64,000 nucleotides of DNA from JAPOXR01 sp965199765 (GCA_965199765.1 CBDATC010000001.1:930001-994000); one strand, 5' to 3'. Shown: positions 8,325 through 17,736, numbered from the stretch's first letter. Made by a program: numbers and translations. Notes: generated from the sequence alone by a model not told the origin.

Positions 8325-10321
8325 TTTCGGAAATCGCCATACGCACGGAATTCCCCCGCGATGTGAGGGAAATCGAAAATTGTTGGATTGAAATGCCAGA
8401 CGGCATCCGTTTAGCTGCAAGAATCTGGTTGCCCGATGATGCGGAAAGCAATCCCGTTCCAGCAATTTTGGAGTATCTTCCCTATCGAAAACGCGACGGG
8501 ACAGTTGAGCGTGATCACCTCACGCATCCCTATTTCGCCGGTCATGGTTATGCGGGAATCCGCGTGGATATGCGCGGGACCGGCGATAGCGAGGGCACTT
8601 GCAAAGGCGAATATCTCCAACAGGAACAGGACGACTGTCTCGCGGTCTTGAAATGGCTGGCGGCACAGCCGTGGTGCACCGGCAAAGTGGGCATGATCGG
8701 CATAAGCTGGGGAGGTTTCAACGGTCTGCAGGTTGCTGCGCTACGACCGGCGGAACTCGGTGCGGTCATTTCACTGTGCTCGACCGATGACCGTTACGCT
8801 GATGATATTCATTTCATGGGCGGCGCTGTGCTGACAAGCAAACTCACATGGGGCGCAACCGCATTCGGAATTTCGCATACGCCTCCGGATCCCGCTATAG
8901 TCGGCGATCGATGGCTGGATATGTGGCGCGAACGTCTCGAAGGCAATGGGCTTTGGCTGCTGGATTGGTTCAAAAATCAGCGGCGCAGCCCATTCTATGC
9001 ACACGGCTCCATCTGTGAAAATTATCGCAGCATCGAAACGCCGACCTACCTGGTTGGCGGCTGGGCTGATGGTTACACGAATGCCGTCTTCAGAATGCTT
9101 GAACATTTGGAATGCCCGAGAAAGGGACTCATTGGACCTTGGGGACATAAATATCCGCATTTTGCGCTGCCCGGACCGCGGATTGGATTTCTGCAGGAAT
9201 GTCTCCGGTGGTGGGATCAGCATCTGAAAAACATCGACACTGGGATCATGAGCGAACCAATGCTGCGCGCATGGATTCAGGATCCGGCCGATCCAAAGCC
9301 CTTTTACGAAAAACGGCCTGGCTATTGGGTAACGCTGTCAAGCTGGCAAGGCTATGCTGCCAAGACAAAAGAACTAGCCCCAGGATCAGGCGGACTTGGC
9401 ACTGCTGCGGGAGCTCCGATCATGCTTTCGTCTCCACAGACGACCGGCCACGCAGCGGGGGATTGGTGCGGCTACGGTTTGGTTCCGGACGGCCCTGTCG
9501 ATCAAAGCGCGGAATGTGGCATGGTGCCGTTCGAAACCGAGCCATTGGATGAAGACCTGCAGTTGCTCGGGTTTCCAATTCTGACCGCCGAAATCGAGTC
9601 CGACGCTCCGCAGGCCAATCTGGCCGCAATCCTTTCGGCTGTGAACAAGGACGGTAAGGCAACTCTGTTCAGTTACGGTGTTTTGAACCTAACTCACAGA
9701 ATCCGCATTGGCTCGCCTGAACCCCTGCCACCAAAACGGACGCCGATCAAGCTCCAGCTAAACGCGTGCGGACAGCGAATTGCAAAAGGACAGCGTCTGC
9801 GATTAGCACTGGCAAACGCCTATTGGCCGACAATCTGGCCATCACAGGCACAATCAACCCTCACCTTGTTCGGTGCCAAAATAGAACTTCCGATTTCCAC
9901 CGGCACCGAGTCTGAAGATAAATTCCATTCACCCGAAGGAGCGTTTCCTCTGCAAACGGAATTAATATCTAACGGAAAATTCGAACGAACTCTTTCACTT
10001 GACTATACAGACGGGTCTGAAACCTATGTTACTCACACAGACACCGGACGCGAAAAGCACCTGCATACGGACATTGAAATCAGAACCGTCGAAACGGATC
10101 GCTTCACAATCCATCCGGATAACCCGAACTCGGCCGTCGGCTGTTCCACTCGGCTCAAACAGTACGAACGCTCGGATTGGCGCGCTGAATTGAATGTGTC
10201 CGTCACCGTGCGCGCCAAGAGCGATGATTGGGAAATCAGCGCAACGCTGAAAGCAACCAGTCAAGACGAAACGGTGGCTGATAAAGCTTGGTTGGAGACC
10301 ATTCCGAGAGATCTGGTATGA
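8321..10321 (+). CDS. CocE/NonD family serine hydrolase (second tandem copy)
   Basis: A 666-residue paralogue of the preceding gene with the same layout. The N-terminal signature is EMPDGIRLAARIWLP, the oxyanion tyrosine is Tyr54 in EYLPYRKRD, the nucleophile is Ser129 in MIGISWGGFN, the acid is Asp250 in GGWADGY and the base is His276 in GPWGHKYPH. The C-terminal beta-sandwich is present. The two copies share motifs throughout but have diverged widely in the C-terminal half, so they probably cleave different substrates or bonds rather than being a recent duplicate. It overlaps the first copy as ATGA, and its own stop overlaps a four-codon frame leading to the next gene. No export signal is visible. 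Confidence 0.9.
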   Translation: MISEIAIRTEFPRDVREIENCWIEMPDGIRLAARIWLPDDAESNPVPAILEYLPYRKRDGTVERDHLTHPYFAGHGYAGIRVDMRGTGDSEGTCKGEYLQQEQDDCLAVLKWLAAQPWCTGKVGMIGISWGGFNGLQVAALRPAELGAVISLCSTDDRYADDIHFMGGAVLTSKLTWGATAFGISHTPPDPAIVGDRWLDMWRERLEGNGLWLLDWFKNQRRSPFYAHGSICENYRSIETPTYLVGGWADGYTNAVFRMLEHLECPRKGLIGPWGHKYPHFALPGPRIGFLQECLRWWDQHLKNIDTGIMSEPMLRAWIQDPADPKPFYEKRPGYWVTLSSWQGYAAKTKELAPGSGGLGTAAGAPIMLSSPQTTGHAAGDWCGYGLVPDGPVDQSAECGMVPFETEPLDEDLQLLGFPILTAEIESDAPQANLAAILSAVNKDGKATLFSYGVLNLTHRIRIGSPEPLPPKRTPIKLQLNACGQRIAKGQRLRLALANAYWPTIWPSQAQSTLTLFGAKIELPISTGTESEDKFHSPEGAFPLQTELISNGKFERTLSLDYTDGSETYVTHTDTGREKHLHTDIEIRTVETDRFTIHPDNPNSAVGCSTRLKQYERSDWRAELNVSVTVRAKSDDWEISATLKATSQDETVADKAWLETIPRDLV

Positions 10322-10332
10322 ATCTCGTCTGA
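10318..10332 (+). other. Four-codon minicistron bridging two operon genes
   Basis: The stop of the second CocE gene overlaps an ATG (ATGA at 10318-10321). This ATG opens a frame of only four codons (Met-Asn-Leu-Val) whose TGA at 10330-10332 overlaps the ATG of the next hydrolase as TGATG. The arrangement is read directly from the sequence. That it relays terminating ribosomes to the next start is an inference. Confidence 0.45.
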
Positions 10333-11240
10333 TGCTCACTCAGGACAAAAAGAAAGATGCTCTGTTGAGCGTGTTTCCCGAATTTGGCCGAAACGCGAAG
10401 ATTCACACTCTGCAAGCGGGCTTCACAAGGATGCGGGTAGTCGTGGAAGGCCACGGACCTAACATAGTCTTTATTCCTGGAGGCGATGCAACGGCAGAAA
10501 GTTATTCCCAGCAATTTGAAATGCTCTCTGATCGATACAGGTGCATTTCCTACGATCCGCGCGGAGCCGGAAACACGGTCTCATCGCCAGCACCTTGGAC
10601 CATGGCGGATTTCGCACAGGATTGCGCCGCCGTGATTGACGCGTTCTGCGACGGCGAAGCCGTGCTGGCAGGCCTGTCGCTCGGCGGATTGGTTACGCAG
10701 CAGACCGCAATAGATTTTCCAGAAAAGGTTAAGCTTGCCATACCCATGGGCACATCAGCCTATATTGATGGCTTCACCCGAGACTGGATGCAAGCCGAGA
10801 TAGATTTGCGGCGGCGGGGCATTGAGCTGCCGGACGACTTTCTTGCTCCGCACTACGCACCTTATGCATTTCCTGCCAAAGCCCTTCACGACCCGGTTTT
10901 GTGGTCTGAAATCAAACAAGCTTACACAGCAAGATTTGCCAACCGAGACCCACAGGATTTGATTGATCAATGGCAGACTTGTTTGGATTTCGACTGCCGA
11001 GAGGATTTGAAATCCTGTTCAGTTCCGTTTCACGTCATCAGTTTCTCGGAAGATGTCCAGACTGCGCCTTCCATGTGCAAAGTGGTTTCTGATTTAGCCC
11101 CGAATGGAAAGTTTCATGAACTTCCTGGTCTTGGCCATGTTTCGATGACACGGCATCGCCCAGAAATCGTCGCGCAAAAACTGCGCGACATCATGGAAAG
11201 CCATTTCAAAACATCGCGCAGACCTTCAGACAATCGTTGA
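10332..11240 (+). CDS. Alpha/beta hydrolase, last gene of the transporter operon
   Basis: A 302-residue alpha/beta hydrolase. The oxyanion region is FIPGGDATAES near residues 47-57, the nucleophile elbow GLSLGG has Ser116, and the C-terminal histidine is in GLGHVSMTRH at about residue 274. The segment YDPRGAGNT near residues 74-82 is typical of the fold. It resembles prolyl-iminopeptidase or haloperoxidase-like hydrolases, but the exact reaction is not evident. It follows the two CocE genes with an overlapping start and ends the operon. A third, smaller hydrolase in the same transcript supports stepwise breakdown of an imported compound. No signal peptide. Confidence 0.85.
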   Translation: MLTQDKKKDALLSVFPEFGRNAKIHTLQAGFTRMRVVVEGHGPNIVFIPGGDATAESYSQQFEMLSDRYRCISYDPRGAGNTVSSPAPWTMADFAQDCAAVIDAFCDGEAVLAGLSLGGLVTQQTAIDFPEKVKLAIPMGTSAYIDGFTRDWMQAEIDLRRRGIELPDDFLAPHYAPYAFPAKALHDPVLWSEIKQAYTARFANRDPQDLIDQWQTCLDFDCREDLKSCSVPFHVISFSEDVQTAPSMCKVVSDLAPNGKFHELPGLGHVSMTRHRPEIVAQKLRDIMESHFKTSRRPSDNR

Positions 11241-11252
11241 TTTTCGGTGGGT

Positions 11253-11274
11253 GGTAGTGTCCAGAATCTTTCGC
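11253..11274 (+). repeat. 22-bp IS-end repeat, copy 1 (copy 2 at 52414-52435)
   Basis: This 22-base stretch starts GGTAGTGTCC and ends AATCTTTCGC, and occurs again without mismatch at 52414-52435 in the same orientation. Here it abuts the IS256-type transposase tail, so it is likely the end of that element. Confidence 0.7.
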
Positions 11275-11444
11275 GTGCTCCACTGCGTGCCGGCGACGTG
11301 TTTCAACCTGACCGCAGCCAGGCAGAGACAGGATTGCCTATCGGAAAAGGCCCCGACGACCCTGGTCCGTCTTCGAATTTCCTTCATCAGCCGCTCCAGC
11401 GGATTCGATGATGAAGGCGGATAACATGCTGATCCGATTCCCAT
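11253..11444 (-). pseudogene. IS256-family transposase, C-terminal remnant with element end
   Basis: Minus-strand reading from about 11405 gives NPLERLMKEIRRRTRVVG followed by a degenerate AFSDRQSCLCLAA and LKHVAGTQWSTRK. This is the conserved C-terminus of IS256/mutator-type transposases. Nothing upstream of it is recognisable, so only the tail survives. Just past the coding remnant, at 11253-11274, lies a 22-base stretch repeated exactly at 52414-52435, probably the terminal repeat of the element. The gap 11241-11573 between the hydrolase operon and gltB holds nothing else that I recognise. Confidence 0.75.
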
Positions 11445-11573
11445 AGCAAAAAGATGCGCTGAAATACCATCAATTCACACGTCGGAGAATCAATGACTGC
11501 TTGTCATTTCGGGACAATGCAGTGGTTCATCGGCAAAGCAATTTAATTTCGTTAGAGCAATAGGCGCTTGGGA

Positions 11574-14500
11574 TTAAGCGCTGACAGCGACGGGTTCAGC
11601 CTCCAGTGGATGTGAAATCCGCGACAGCATTTCCTTGGGACAGATCTGGACAAAACTACGCCGGGCTTCGTCCCAGTTGTCGATTATCGACTGTGCTCGA
11701 ACGCTGCCGGTTTCTTCTAGGAATTTGATGATAAGGCCAAAACACTGAGCTTCCCAATAGCGTGATGTCAAAGCGCACATCACTACCGTGTCGAGATTTG
11801 CCAATTGGGGCGCACGATGCTCTGGATCGTAGATGTAGGCCATGCCGCCGGTCATTCCGGCGGCAAAATTCGCACCGATTGAACCAAGAATGACCACAAC
11901 TCCGCCAGTCATATACTCGCAGCCGTTTGCCCCGCAGCCTTCAACGACAACCTGAGCCCCAGAGTTGCGAACACAGAACCGCTCGCCAGCCCGTCCTTCC
12001 GCAAACAGTGATCCACCTGTTGCACCATAAAGCACTGTGTTGCCTATGATCACGTTTTCAGCCGCAGTCAGTCGAGACCTTAAAGGCGGCCGTAGAACGA
12101 TCATTCCGCCGGACAATCCCTTGCCGACGTAATCGTTCGCATCTCCAGAGATATCGATTTTCAGCCCGTTTACCGCAAATGCGCCGAGTGACTGACCTGC
12201 GGATCCAGCGAGTTTCACAGTCAAATGATCGGGCTGCAAATTGTTGTTCATGCCAAATCGCTTGACGATGCGAGACGATGTCCGTGCCCCGATCGTGCGG
12301 TCAGTATTCCGCACGGAGTATGACAGCTGCATCTTTTCCCCATCGGTGAAAAACGGCTGCGCATCGCGGAAAATTTCCGCGTCCAGCGTCTCGGAAACTT
12401 CGTTGCGCGACCGTTCAAGACAGTTGCCGATGCTTTGTCGATCATCGACTGTCACCAGCAATGGATTGAGATCAAGATCGTCCAGATAGTCCGCGCCGCG
12501 GGAAACTTGCGCGAGGAGGTCAGCCCGGCCGATGATCTCTTGCAGCGAAGTCGCGCCGATTGACGCCAAAATCTCTCTGATTTCGTGAGCGTAGAATGTC
12601 ATGAGATTGACGACTTTGTCCGCGGTTCCCATGAATTTCTTGCGCAGATTCTCATCTTGTGTGCAGACCCCCACCGGACAGGTGTTGGAATGACATTGTC
12701 TGACCATTATGCAGCCCATCGCCACCAAAGCCGCCGTGCCAACTCCGAATTCTTCCGCCCCGAGCAGCGCAGCGATGACCACATCTCTTCCGGTGCGCAA
12801 CCCGCCGTCGGTCCTCAGCGTCACGCGATCCCGCAAATGATTCAGTGTCAGAACCTGGTGGACTTCCGCCAAACCAATCTCCCAAGGCATGCCAGCAAAC
12901 TTAATGGACGTCGCCGGCGATGCGCCGGTCCCGCCATTGTGTCCCGATATCAGAATTACATCCGCCTTTGCTTTCGCAACCCCTGCGGCAATTGTTCCGA
13001 TTCCACTGGATGAAACGAGCTTCACTGTTACTTTGGCGCGTGGGTTGATCTGTTTGAGATCGTAAATCAGCTGCGCTAAATCCTCGATCGAATAAATATC
13101 ATGATGCGGAGGCGGTGAAATCAAGGATACTCCCGCCGTCGAATGCCGCAGACGGGCAATCAAAGGGGTCACCTTCATCCCGGGAAGCTGGCCTCCTTCT
13201 CCAGGTTTCGCACCCTGTGCGATTTTGATTTCAAGCTCATCGCAGTGATTAAGATATTCCGCTGTCACCCCAAATCGTCCACTGGCGACCTGTTTGATTT
13301 TCGCCGCCGGATTGTCGCCGTTCGGGTCTGGAACAAAATGTGCGGGATCTTCGCCGCCTTCTCCTGAATCCGACTTCGCGCCGATACGGTTCATCGCGAT
13401 ATTCAGTGTCCTATGCGCTTCCGGACTGAGTGCGCCAAGCGACATGCCGGGTGTCACAAATCTCTTTCGGATCGCAGTTATCGACTCGACATCCTCCAGT
13501 GGAGTGCTGGCACCAACCGGGGAAATTTCCAACAGATCGCGCAAATGGATGGGCGGACGTTTGTGCAGCTGTTCGGAATATTTCTTCCAAAGATCATAAC
13601 TGCCCCGTTCACATGCAGATTGGAGCATATGCATGGAACGAGCTTCCCAAGCATGAACTTCCCCGGAATGCCGCGCCTTGTAGAATCCTCCAATCGGAAG
13701 TGAAGCGTCCAAGCCGCGCCAGCTTTTCTCGTGTTTTGCCAACAAATTTCTTTGCAAGCCTGAGATCCCGATGCCGGAAACGCGGCTCGGTGTGCCCGGA
13801 AAGTACTCGGCCACCATAGATCGGGATAGTCCGATGGCTTCAAAGTTAAGCCCGCCACGGTATGATGAGATAACTGAAATCCCCATTTTCGACATGATTT
13901 TCAGGAGACCTTGGTCAATCGCCTCCTGATACCGTCCGACGGCCTCGGTCAGCGTCATGTCGAGAAGACCTCTCTTGATCCGATCAGCGAGTGAATCTTG
14001 CGCAAGATACGCATTTACGGTCGTAGCACCACAGCCAACCAGCACAGCGAAGTAGTGCGGATCGATGCATTCGGACGACCGAACATTAATTGAAACAAAG
14101 GCGCGCAGTCCTTTACGAGACAATCCGCTGTTTACGGCGCTGGTGGCGAGAATCATCGGGATGGGAACAGATTCCGGGCCTTGCTGCATATCGGAAAGCA
14201 CCAAATGACTATATCCCGAATGAACCGCGTCTTCTGCATCCCCACGGATTCGATCCAATGCTTTCTTTAGAGCATCGGGCCCGCCATTGACTGAGAATAA
14301 ACAATCGATTGTGGCGACCGAACCTCCAAAATGCCGCAACACCGCATCAAAAGCCGCGTTGCTGAGGAATGGTGTTTCGTGAATTGCCGCCGCGACCTGC
14401 CGCTCTTCTTCGAGGAGATTGCGCAGATTTCCGAACCGAGTCTTGAGGCTCATTACTCTATGCTCTCGGAGCGAGTCGATCGGCGGGTTAGTGACTTGGC

Positions 14501-16097
14501 TGAAATTCTGCCGAAAGTAGTGGCTAAGCGGCCGATAGCGCGACGACAAAACAGCTGGTGGAGTATCATCTCCCATTGAAGCGATCGCTTCTTTCCCATC
14601 TTCCGCCATCGGAGTTAGAACCATTTCCAATTCTTCAAGCGAAAACCCTGCCATTAACTGCCGTCGGCGAAGCTCATCACCCTCATATACCGCCGACTCC
14701 ACGGGCTGTCCGATGACAGTCTGCAGATCGTCGATGTTGGAAACGCGGTCCGAATACGGATGCCGGGATGCCAGATAATCCTTCAGTTCAGCGTCATGAT
14801 ACAGTTTTCTTTCCGCAAGATCGACGGCAAGCATTTGTCCTGGACCTAGAGCACCCTTCTCTTTAACCAGCGCTTCATCAACCGGAGCCATTCCGGTTTC
14901 CGATCCGGCGATGACAATTCCGTCGTGCGTAACGGTAAATCTGAGCGGACGCAGACCATTCCGATCCATGCCTGCGCAAACCCATCGGCCATCGGTCATG
15001 ACAAGCGCCGCCGGGCCGTCCCAAGGTTCCATGACCGCGTTGCAGTAATTGTACATGTCGCGCCACATCTGCGGCAGCTCGACGGATTTTTTGGACCACG
15101 CCTCTGGAACAAGGACTGTCTTTGCCATCGGCGCGATGCGACCAGCCCTGACCATGACCTCGAACACAGAATCGAGTGATGCTGAGTCGGAGGATCCATG
15201 CAAAACAACTGGTTTGATGTCCTCGGCATGACGTCCAAAGCTTGCTGAAGCCATCCGGATCTGATGGCTGACAAGCCAATTAAGATTGCCCTTGATCGTG
15301 TTGATTTCACCATTGTGGGCAAGCGTTCGAAAGGGCTGTGCCAGCCACCATTGTGGGAAGGTGTTGGTCGAGTAGCGCTGATGATACAGCGCGAATGCGG
15401 AGGTGAAACGCTGATCATTCAGGTCGGGATAAAATTCTGAAACCTGCTCGGCCAGCATCATGCCCTTATAGACAATGGTTTGACAGGACAGCGAGCAAAT
15501 ATAAAAGTCATTGAGATGCGCCTCTACGACAGCTTTCTCAATGCGTCGGCGGATCAAATACAGGTCACGCTCGAATTGTTCCGGAGCAGCGCCGCGCCCT
15601 TCGGCAATCATGATCTGTTCAATCTCTGGACGCGTAGCTTTGGCCCGCTCGCCAAGCACGGAAGTCTCCACTGGCACATGCCTCCAGCCATAGATGGTAT
15701 GTCCCATGGCGAGGATTTCTGATTCTACGACAGCGCGGCAGCTCTCCTGTGCGGCAAACTGAGTGCGGGGAAGAAACACCATTCCAACGGCAATCTGTTT
15801 CTCGGTATCGGGTTCATGCCCGGTTCTCCTCACCTGGTCGTAGAAGAACTCCTCCGGCAACTGCAGCATCAATCCCGCGCCGTCTCCGGTTTTTCCATCG
15901 GCATCAACAGCGCCCCGGTGCCATACCGCCTTCAATGCTTCTATGCCGGCATTGACCACACGCCGGGACTTTTTCCCGTCAATCGCAGCGATAAACCCAA
16001 CGCCGCAAGAATCATGCTCGTCTTCGGGACGGTACAGACCGTGCTGAGACAACCTTCTGCGTCGCATCAATTCCAGTTGTGGATCCCAACCATCCAT
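11574..16097 (-). CDS. gltB: Glutamate synthase [NADPH], large (alpha) subunit
   Basis: A 1507-residue GltB, normal length. It transfers the amide nitrogen of glutamine to 2-oxoglutarate. The N-terminal glutaminase domain has its nucleophile Cys31 in EHDSCGVGFIAA; the 30 residues before it are the usual propeptide. The central FMN-binding synthase domain contains SDSGEGGEDP and the glycine-rich HNGGTGASP. The iron-sulfur cysteines appear in CIMVRQCHSNTCPVGVC, around residue 1120-1140, and the C-terminal GXGXG beta-helix domain is present. It lies 11 bases downstream of gltD on the same strand and should be co-transcribed with it. The electron donor side is provided by GltD. The frame is intact despite the IS remnant just beyond its stop. 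Confidence 0.98.
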   Translation of the reverse strand: MDGWDPQLELMRRRRLSQHGLYRPEDEHDSCGVGFIAAIDGKKSRRVVNAGIEALKAVWHRGAVDADGKTGDGAGLMLQLPEEFFYDQVRRTGHEPDTEKQIAVGMVFLPRTQFAAQESCRAVVESEILAMGHTIYGWRHVPVETSVLGERAKATRPEIEQIMIAEGRGAAPEQFERDLYLIRRRIEKAVVEAHLNDFYICSLSCQTIVYKGMMLAEQVSEFYPDLNDQRFTSAFALYHQRYSTNTFPQWWLAQPFRTLAHNGEINTIKGNLNWLVSHQIRMASASFGRHAEDIKPVVLHGSSDSASLDSVFEVMVRAGRIAPMAKTVLVPEAWSKKSVELPQMWRDMYNYCNAVMEPWDGPAALVMTDGRWVCAGMDRNGLRPLRFTVTHDGIVIAGSETGMAPVDEALVKEKGALGPGQMLAVDLAERKLYHDAELKDYLASRHPYSDRVSNIDDLQTVIGQPVESAVYEGDELRRRQLMAGFSLEELEMVLTPMAEDGKEAIASMGDDTPPAVLSSRYRPLSHYFRQNFSQVTNPPIDSLREHRVMSLKTRFGNLRNLLEEERQVAAAIHETPFLSNAAFDAVLRHFGGSVATIDCLFSVNGGPDALKKALDRIRGDAEDAVHSGYSHLVLSDMQQGPESVPIPMILATSAVNSGLSRKGLRAFVSINVRSSECIDPHYFAVLVGCGATTVNAYLAQDSLADRIKRGLLDMTLTEAVGRYQEAIDQGLLKIMSKMGISVISSYRGGLNFEAIGLSRSMVAEYFPGTPSRVSGIGISGLQRNLLAKHEKSWRGLDASLPIGGFYKARHSGEVHAWEARSMHMLQSACERGSYDLWKKYSEQLHKRPPIHLRDLLEISPVGASTPLEDVESITAIRKRFVTPGMSLGALSPEAHRTLNIAMNRIGAKSDSGEGGEDPAHFVPDPNGDNPAAKIKQVASGRFGVTAEYLNHCDELEIKIAQGAKPGEGGQLPGMKVTPLIARLRHSTAGVSLISPPPHHDIYSIEDLAQLIYDLKQINPRAKVTVKLVSSSGIGTIAAGVAKAKADVILISGHNGGTGASPATSIKFAGMPWEIGLAEVHQVLTLNHLRDRVTLRTDGGLRTGRDVVIAALLGAEEFGVGTAALVAMGCIMVRQCHSNTCPVGVCTQDENLRKKFMGTADKVVNLMTFYAHEIREILASIGATSLQEIIGRADLLAQVSRGADYLDDLDLNPLLVTVDDRQSIGNCLERSRNEVSETLDAEIFRDAQPFFTDGEKMQLSYSVRNTDRTIGARTSSRIVKRFGMNNNLQPDHLTVKLAGSAGQSLGAFAVNGLKIDISGDANDYVGKGLSGGMIVLRPPLRSRLTAAENVIIGNTVLYGATGGSLFAEGRAGERFCVRNSGAQVVVEGCGANGCEYMTGGVVVILGSIGANFAAGMTGGMAYIYDPEHRAPQLANLDTVVMCALTSRYWEAQCFGLIIKFLEETGSVRAQSIIDNWDEARRSFVQICPKEMLSRISHPLEAEPVAVSA

Positions 16098-16108
16098 AAG
16101 CAGTTCTC

Positions 16109-17542
16109 CTATGCCGCTGCTTTGAAAGCCTGCGATGCATGCTCAAAAATCGAGTCGGCTGCCTCTCTTCCATCGCGGATTGCCCACACCACTAAGCTCG
16201 CGCCGCGCACAATGTCTCCGCCTGACCAGACACCTGGCATCTGGGTGGCGTGCGTCCGGAAATTTGTCTTGATTGTCCCCCATGCGGTGACTTCCAAATC
16301 GTCCGCGCGCCAACGCTTTGGTAAATTCTCCGGCTCGAAGCCAAGGGCTTTGATGACCAAATCCGCATCTTCTCGATAGTCAGCTTTTTCCTGCAATTTT
16401 GTGGATCGCCGACCCGTTGCATCCGGGGAACCGAGCCGCATCGTGCCGACCAGAATTCCTGAGACCTTGGATTCACCGAAGAAAGCGCGCGGCTGCGTCA
16501 GCCATTTGAATTGCACACCTTCCTCTTTGGCATTATCGACTTCGCGCCGTGAACCGGGCATGTTTTTCCAATCGCGCCGGTAAAGGCATTTCACCGATAC
16601 AGCGCCTTGGCGAACGGCGGTTCGGACACAATCCATTGCTGTATCGCCTCCACCGACCACAACGACCCTTTTGCCGTTTGCATCAAGACTGCCGTTGTCG
16701 AACTCCGGCACCGCATCGCCAAAACTCTTCCGATTTGACGCGGTCAAGTAATCGATTGCGGTGACAATTCCCTTTGACCCAATGCCCGGACATTCCAATT
16801 CGCGCGACTTATAGACACCGGTTGCCAAATAAATCGCATCATGACGAGATAGCAGTGCGTTGAATGAGACATCTTTCCCGACATCGCAGTTAAGCACGAA
16901 TTTGGCACCACCGGCTTCGATTTGCCTGATCCGGCGCATAACGGCCGGCTTCTCCAATTTGAAACTGGGAATTCCGTAGGTAAGAAGCCCTCCCGCACGG
17001 TCGTTTCTTTCGTAGATGGTCGCTTGCAAACCATAGCGTCTGAGTCTGTCCGCTGCGGCGAGACCGGCAGGACCGCTTCCGATAATTCCTACGGAAAAAT
17101 CATGTTCGGCAGCGGGAGCGATCGGTTCAACCCATCCCTCATTCCACGCCAATTCGGTTAGATATTTTTCGACGGAACCGATTGTAACGGTACCGTGGCC
17201 TGACTGTTCGATAACACAATTGCCCTCGCACAACCGGTCCTGCGGACAGATGCGGCCGCAGATTTCGGGAAATGTGTTAGTCCGCTGGCTAAGTTCGTAC
17301 GCTTCGCGTAATCTTCCTTCGGCGGTCAATCGCAGCCAGTCTGGGATATTATTGTGCAGTGGACAATGAGTCTGGCAATATGGAACTCCGCACTGCGAGC
17401 ATCGGCTGGCTTGTTCAGCCGCCTTTTCGGGCGCATATTCCTCATAAATTTCCCCAAAGTCCGCTGTTCTTATGTCTGACAGCCGTTTAACCGGGGTTTC
17501 CTTGCCAAGATCGACAAATGCAAGCATCTTGTTCTTGACCAT
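16109..17542 (-). CDS. gltD: Glutamate synthase, small (beta) subunit
   Basis: A 477-residue GltD, the FAD-containing subunit that passes electrons from NADPH to GltB. The N-terminal double-cluster cysteines are visible in CSQCGVPYCQTHCPLHNN and in CGRICPQDRLCEGNC. The FAD-binding motif is IIGSGPAGLAAADRL and the NADPH-binding motif VVVVGGGDTAMDCVRTA. Gene order gltD-gltB with an 11-base gap indicates one operon. It is divergent from uppP; the 194-base region between them holds a long inverted repeat. The start is the ATG at 17542; an ATG five codons further in is an alternative. Confidence 0.97.
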   Translation of the reverse strand: MVKNKMLAFVDLGKETPVKRLSDIRTADFGEIYEEYAPEKAAEQASRCSQCGVPYCQTHCPLHNNIPDWLRLTAEGRLREAYELSQRTNTFPEICGRICPQDRLCEGNCVIEQSGHGTVTIGSVEKYLTELAWNEGWVEPIAPAAEHDFSVGIIGSGPAGLAAADRLRRYGLQATIYERNDRAGGLLTYGIPSFKLEKPAVMRRIRQIEAGGAKFVLNCDVGKDVSFNALLSRHDAIYLATGVYKSRELECPGIGSKGIVTAIDYLTASNRKSFGDAVPEFDNGSLDANGKRVVVVGGGDTAMDCVRTAVRQGAVSVKCLYRRDWKNMPGSRREVDNAKEEGVQFKWLTQPRAFFGESKVSGILVGTMRLGSPDATGRRSTKLQEKADYREDADLVIKALGFEPENLPKRWRADDLEVTAWGTIKTNFRTHATQMPGVWSGGDIVRGASLVVWAIRDGREAADSIFEHASQAFKAAA

Positions 17543-17599
17543 TACAACGGCTCCAAAGGTAAATGGGCAGTGATGATTACATTAGGATTCAAGCAATTA

Positions 17600-17644
17600 A
17601 AAGGCAGTTTTTATGACCTTTTCTGAAAAAATTTTCCTGCCTTT
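17600..17644. repeat. Inverted repeat in the gltD/uppP divergent promoter region
   Basis: AAAGGCAG at 17600-17607 is matched by CTGCCTTT at 17637-17644, an exact 8-base inverted repeat with a 29-base AT-rich spacer. It sits about 60-100 bases upstream of gltD and of uppP. It could be two operator half-sites or chance; no known regulator motif is recognised. Confidence 0.3.
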
Positions 17645-17736
17645 GCAGTCGAGCAACGCCGTTTCTACCAATTTATGTCAGCATTAATTACCTTATAGGC
17701 GAAAGAGATCCTTCAAATCTTTCCAGGAGTTTCGGT

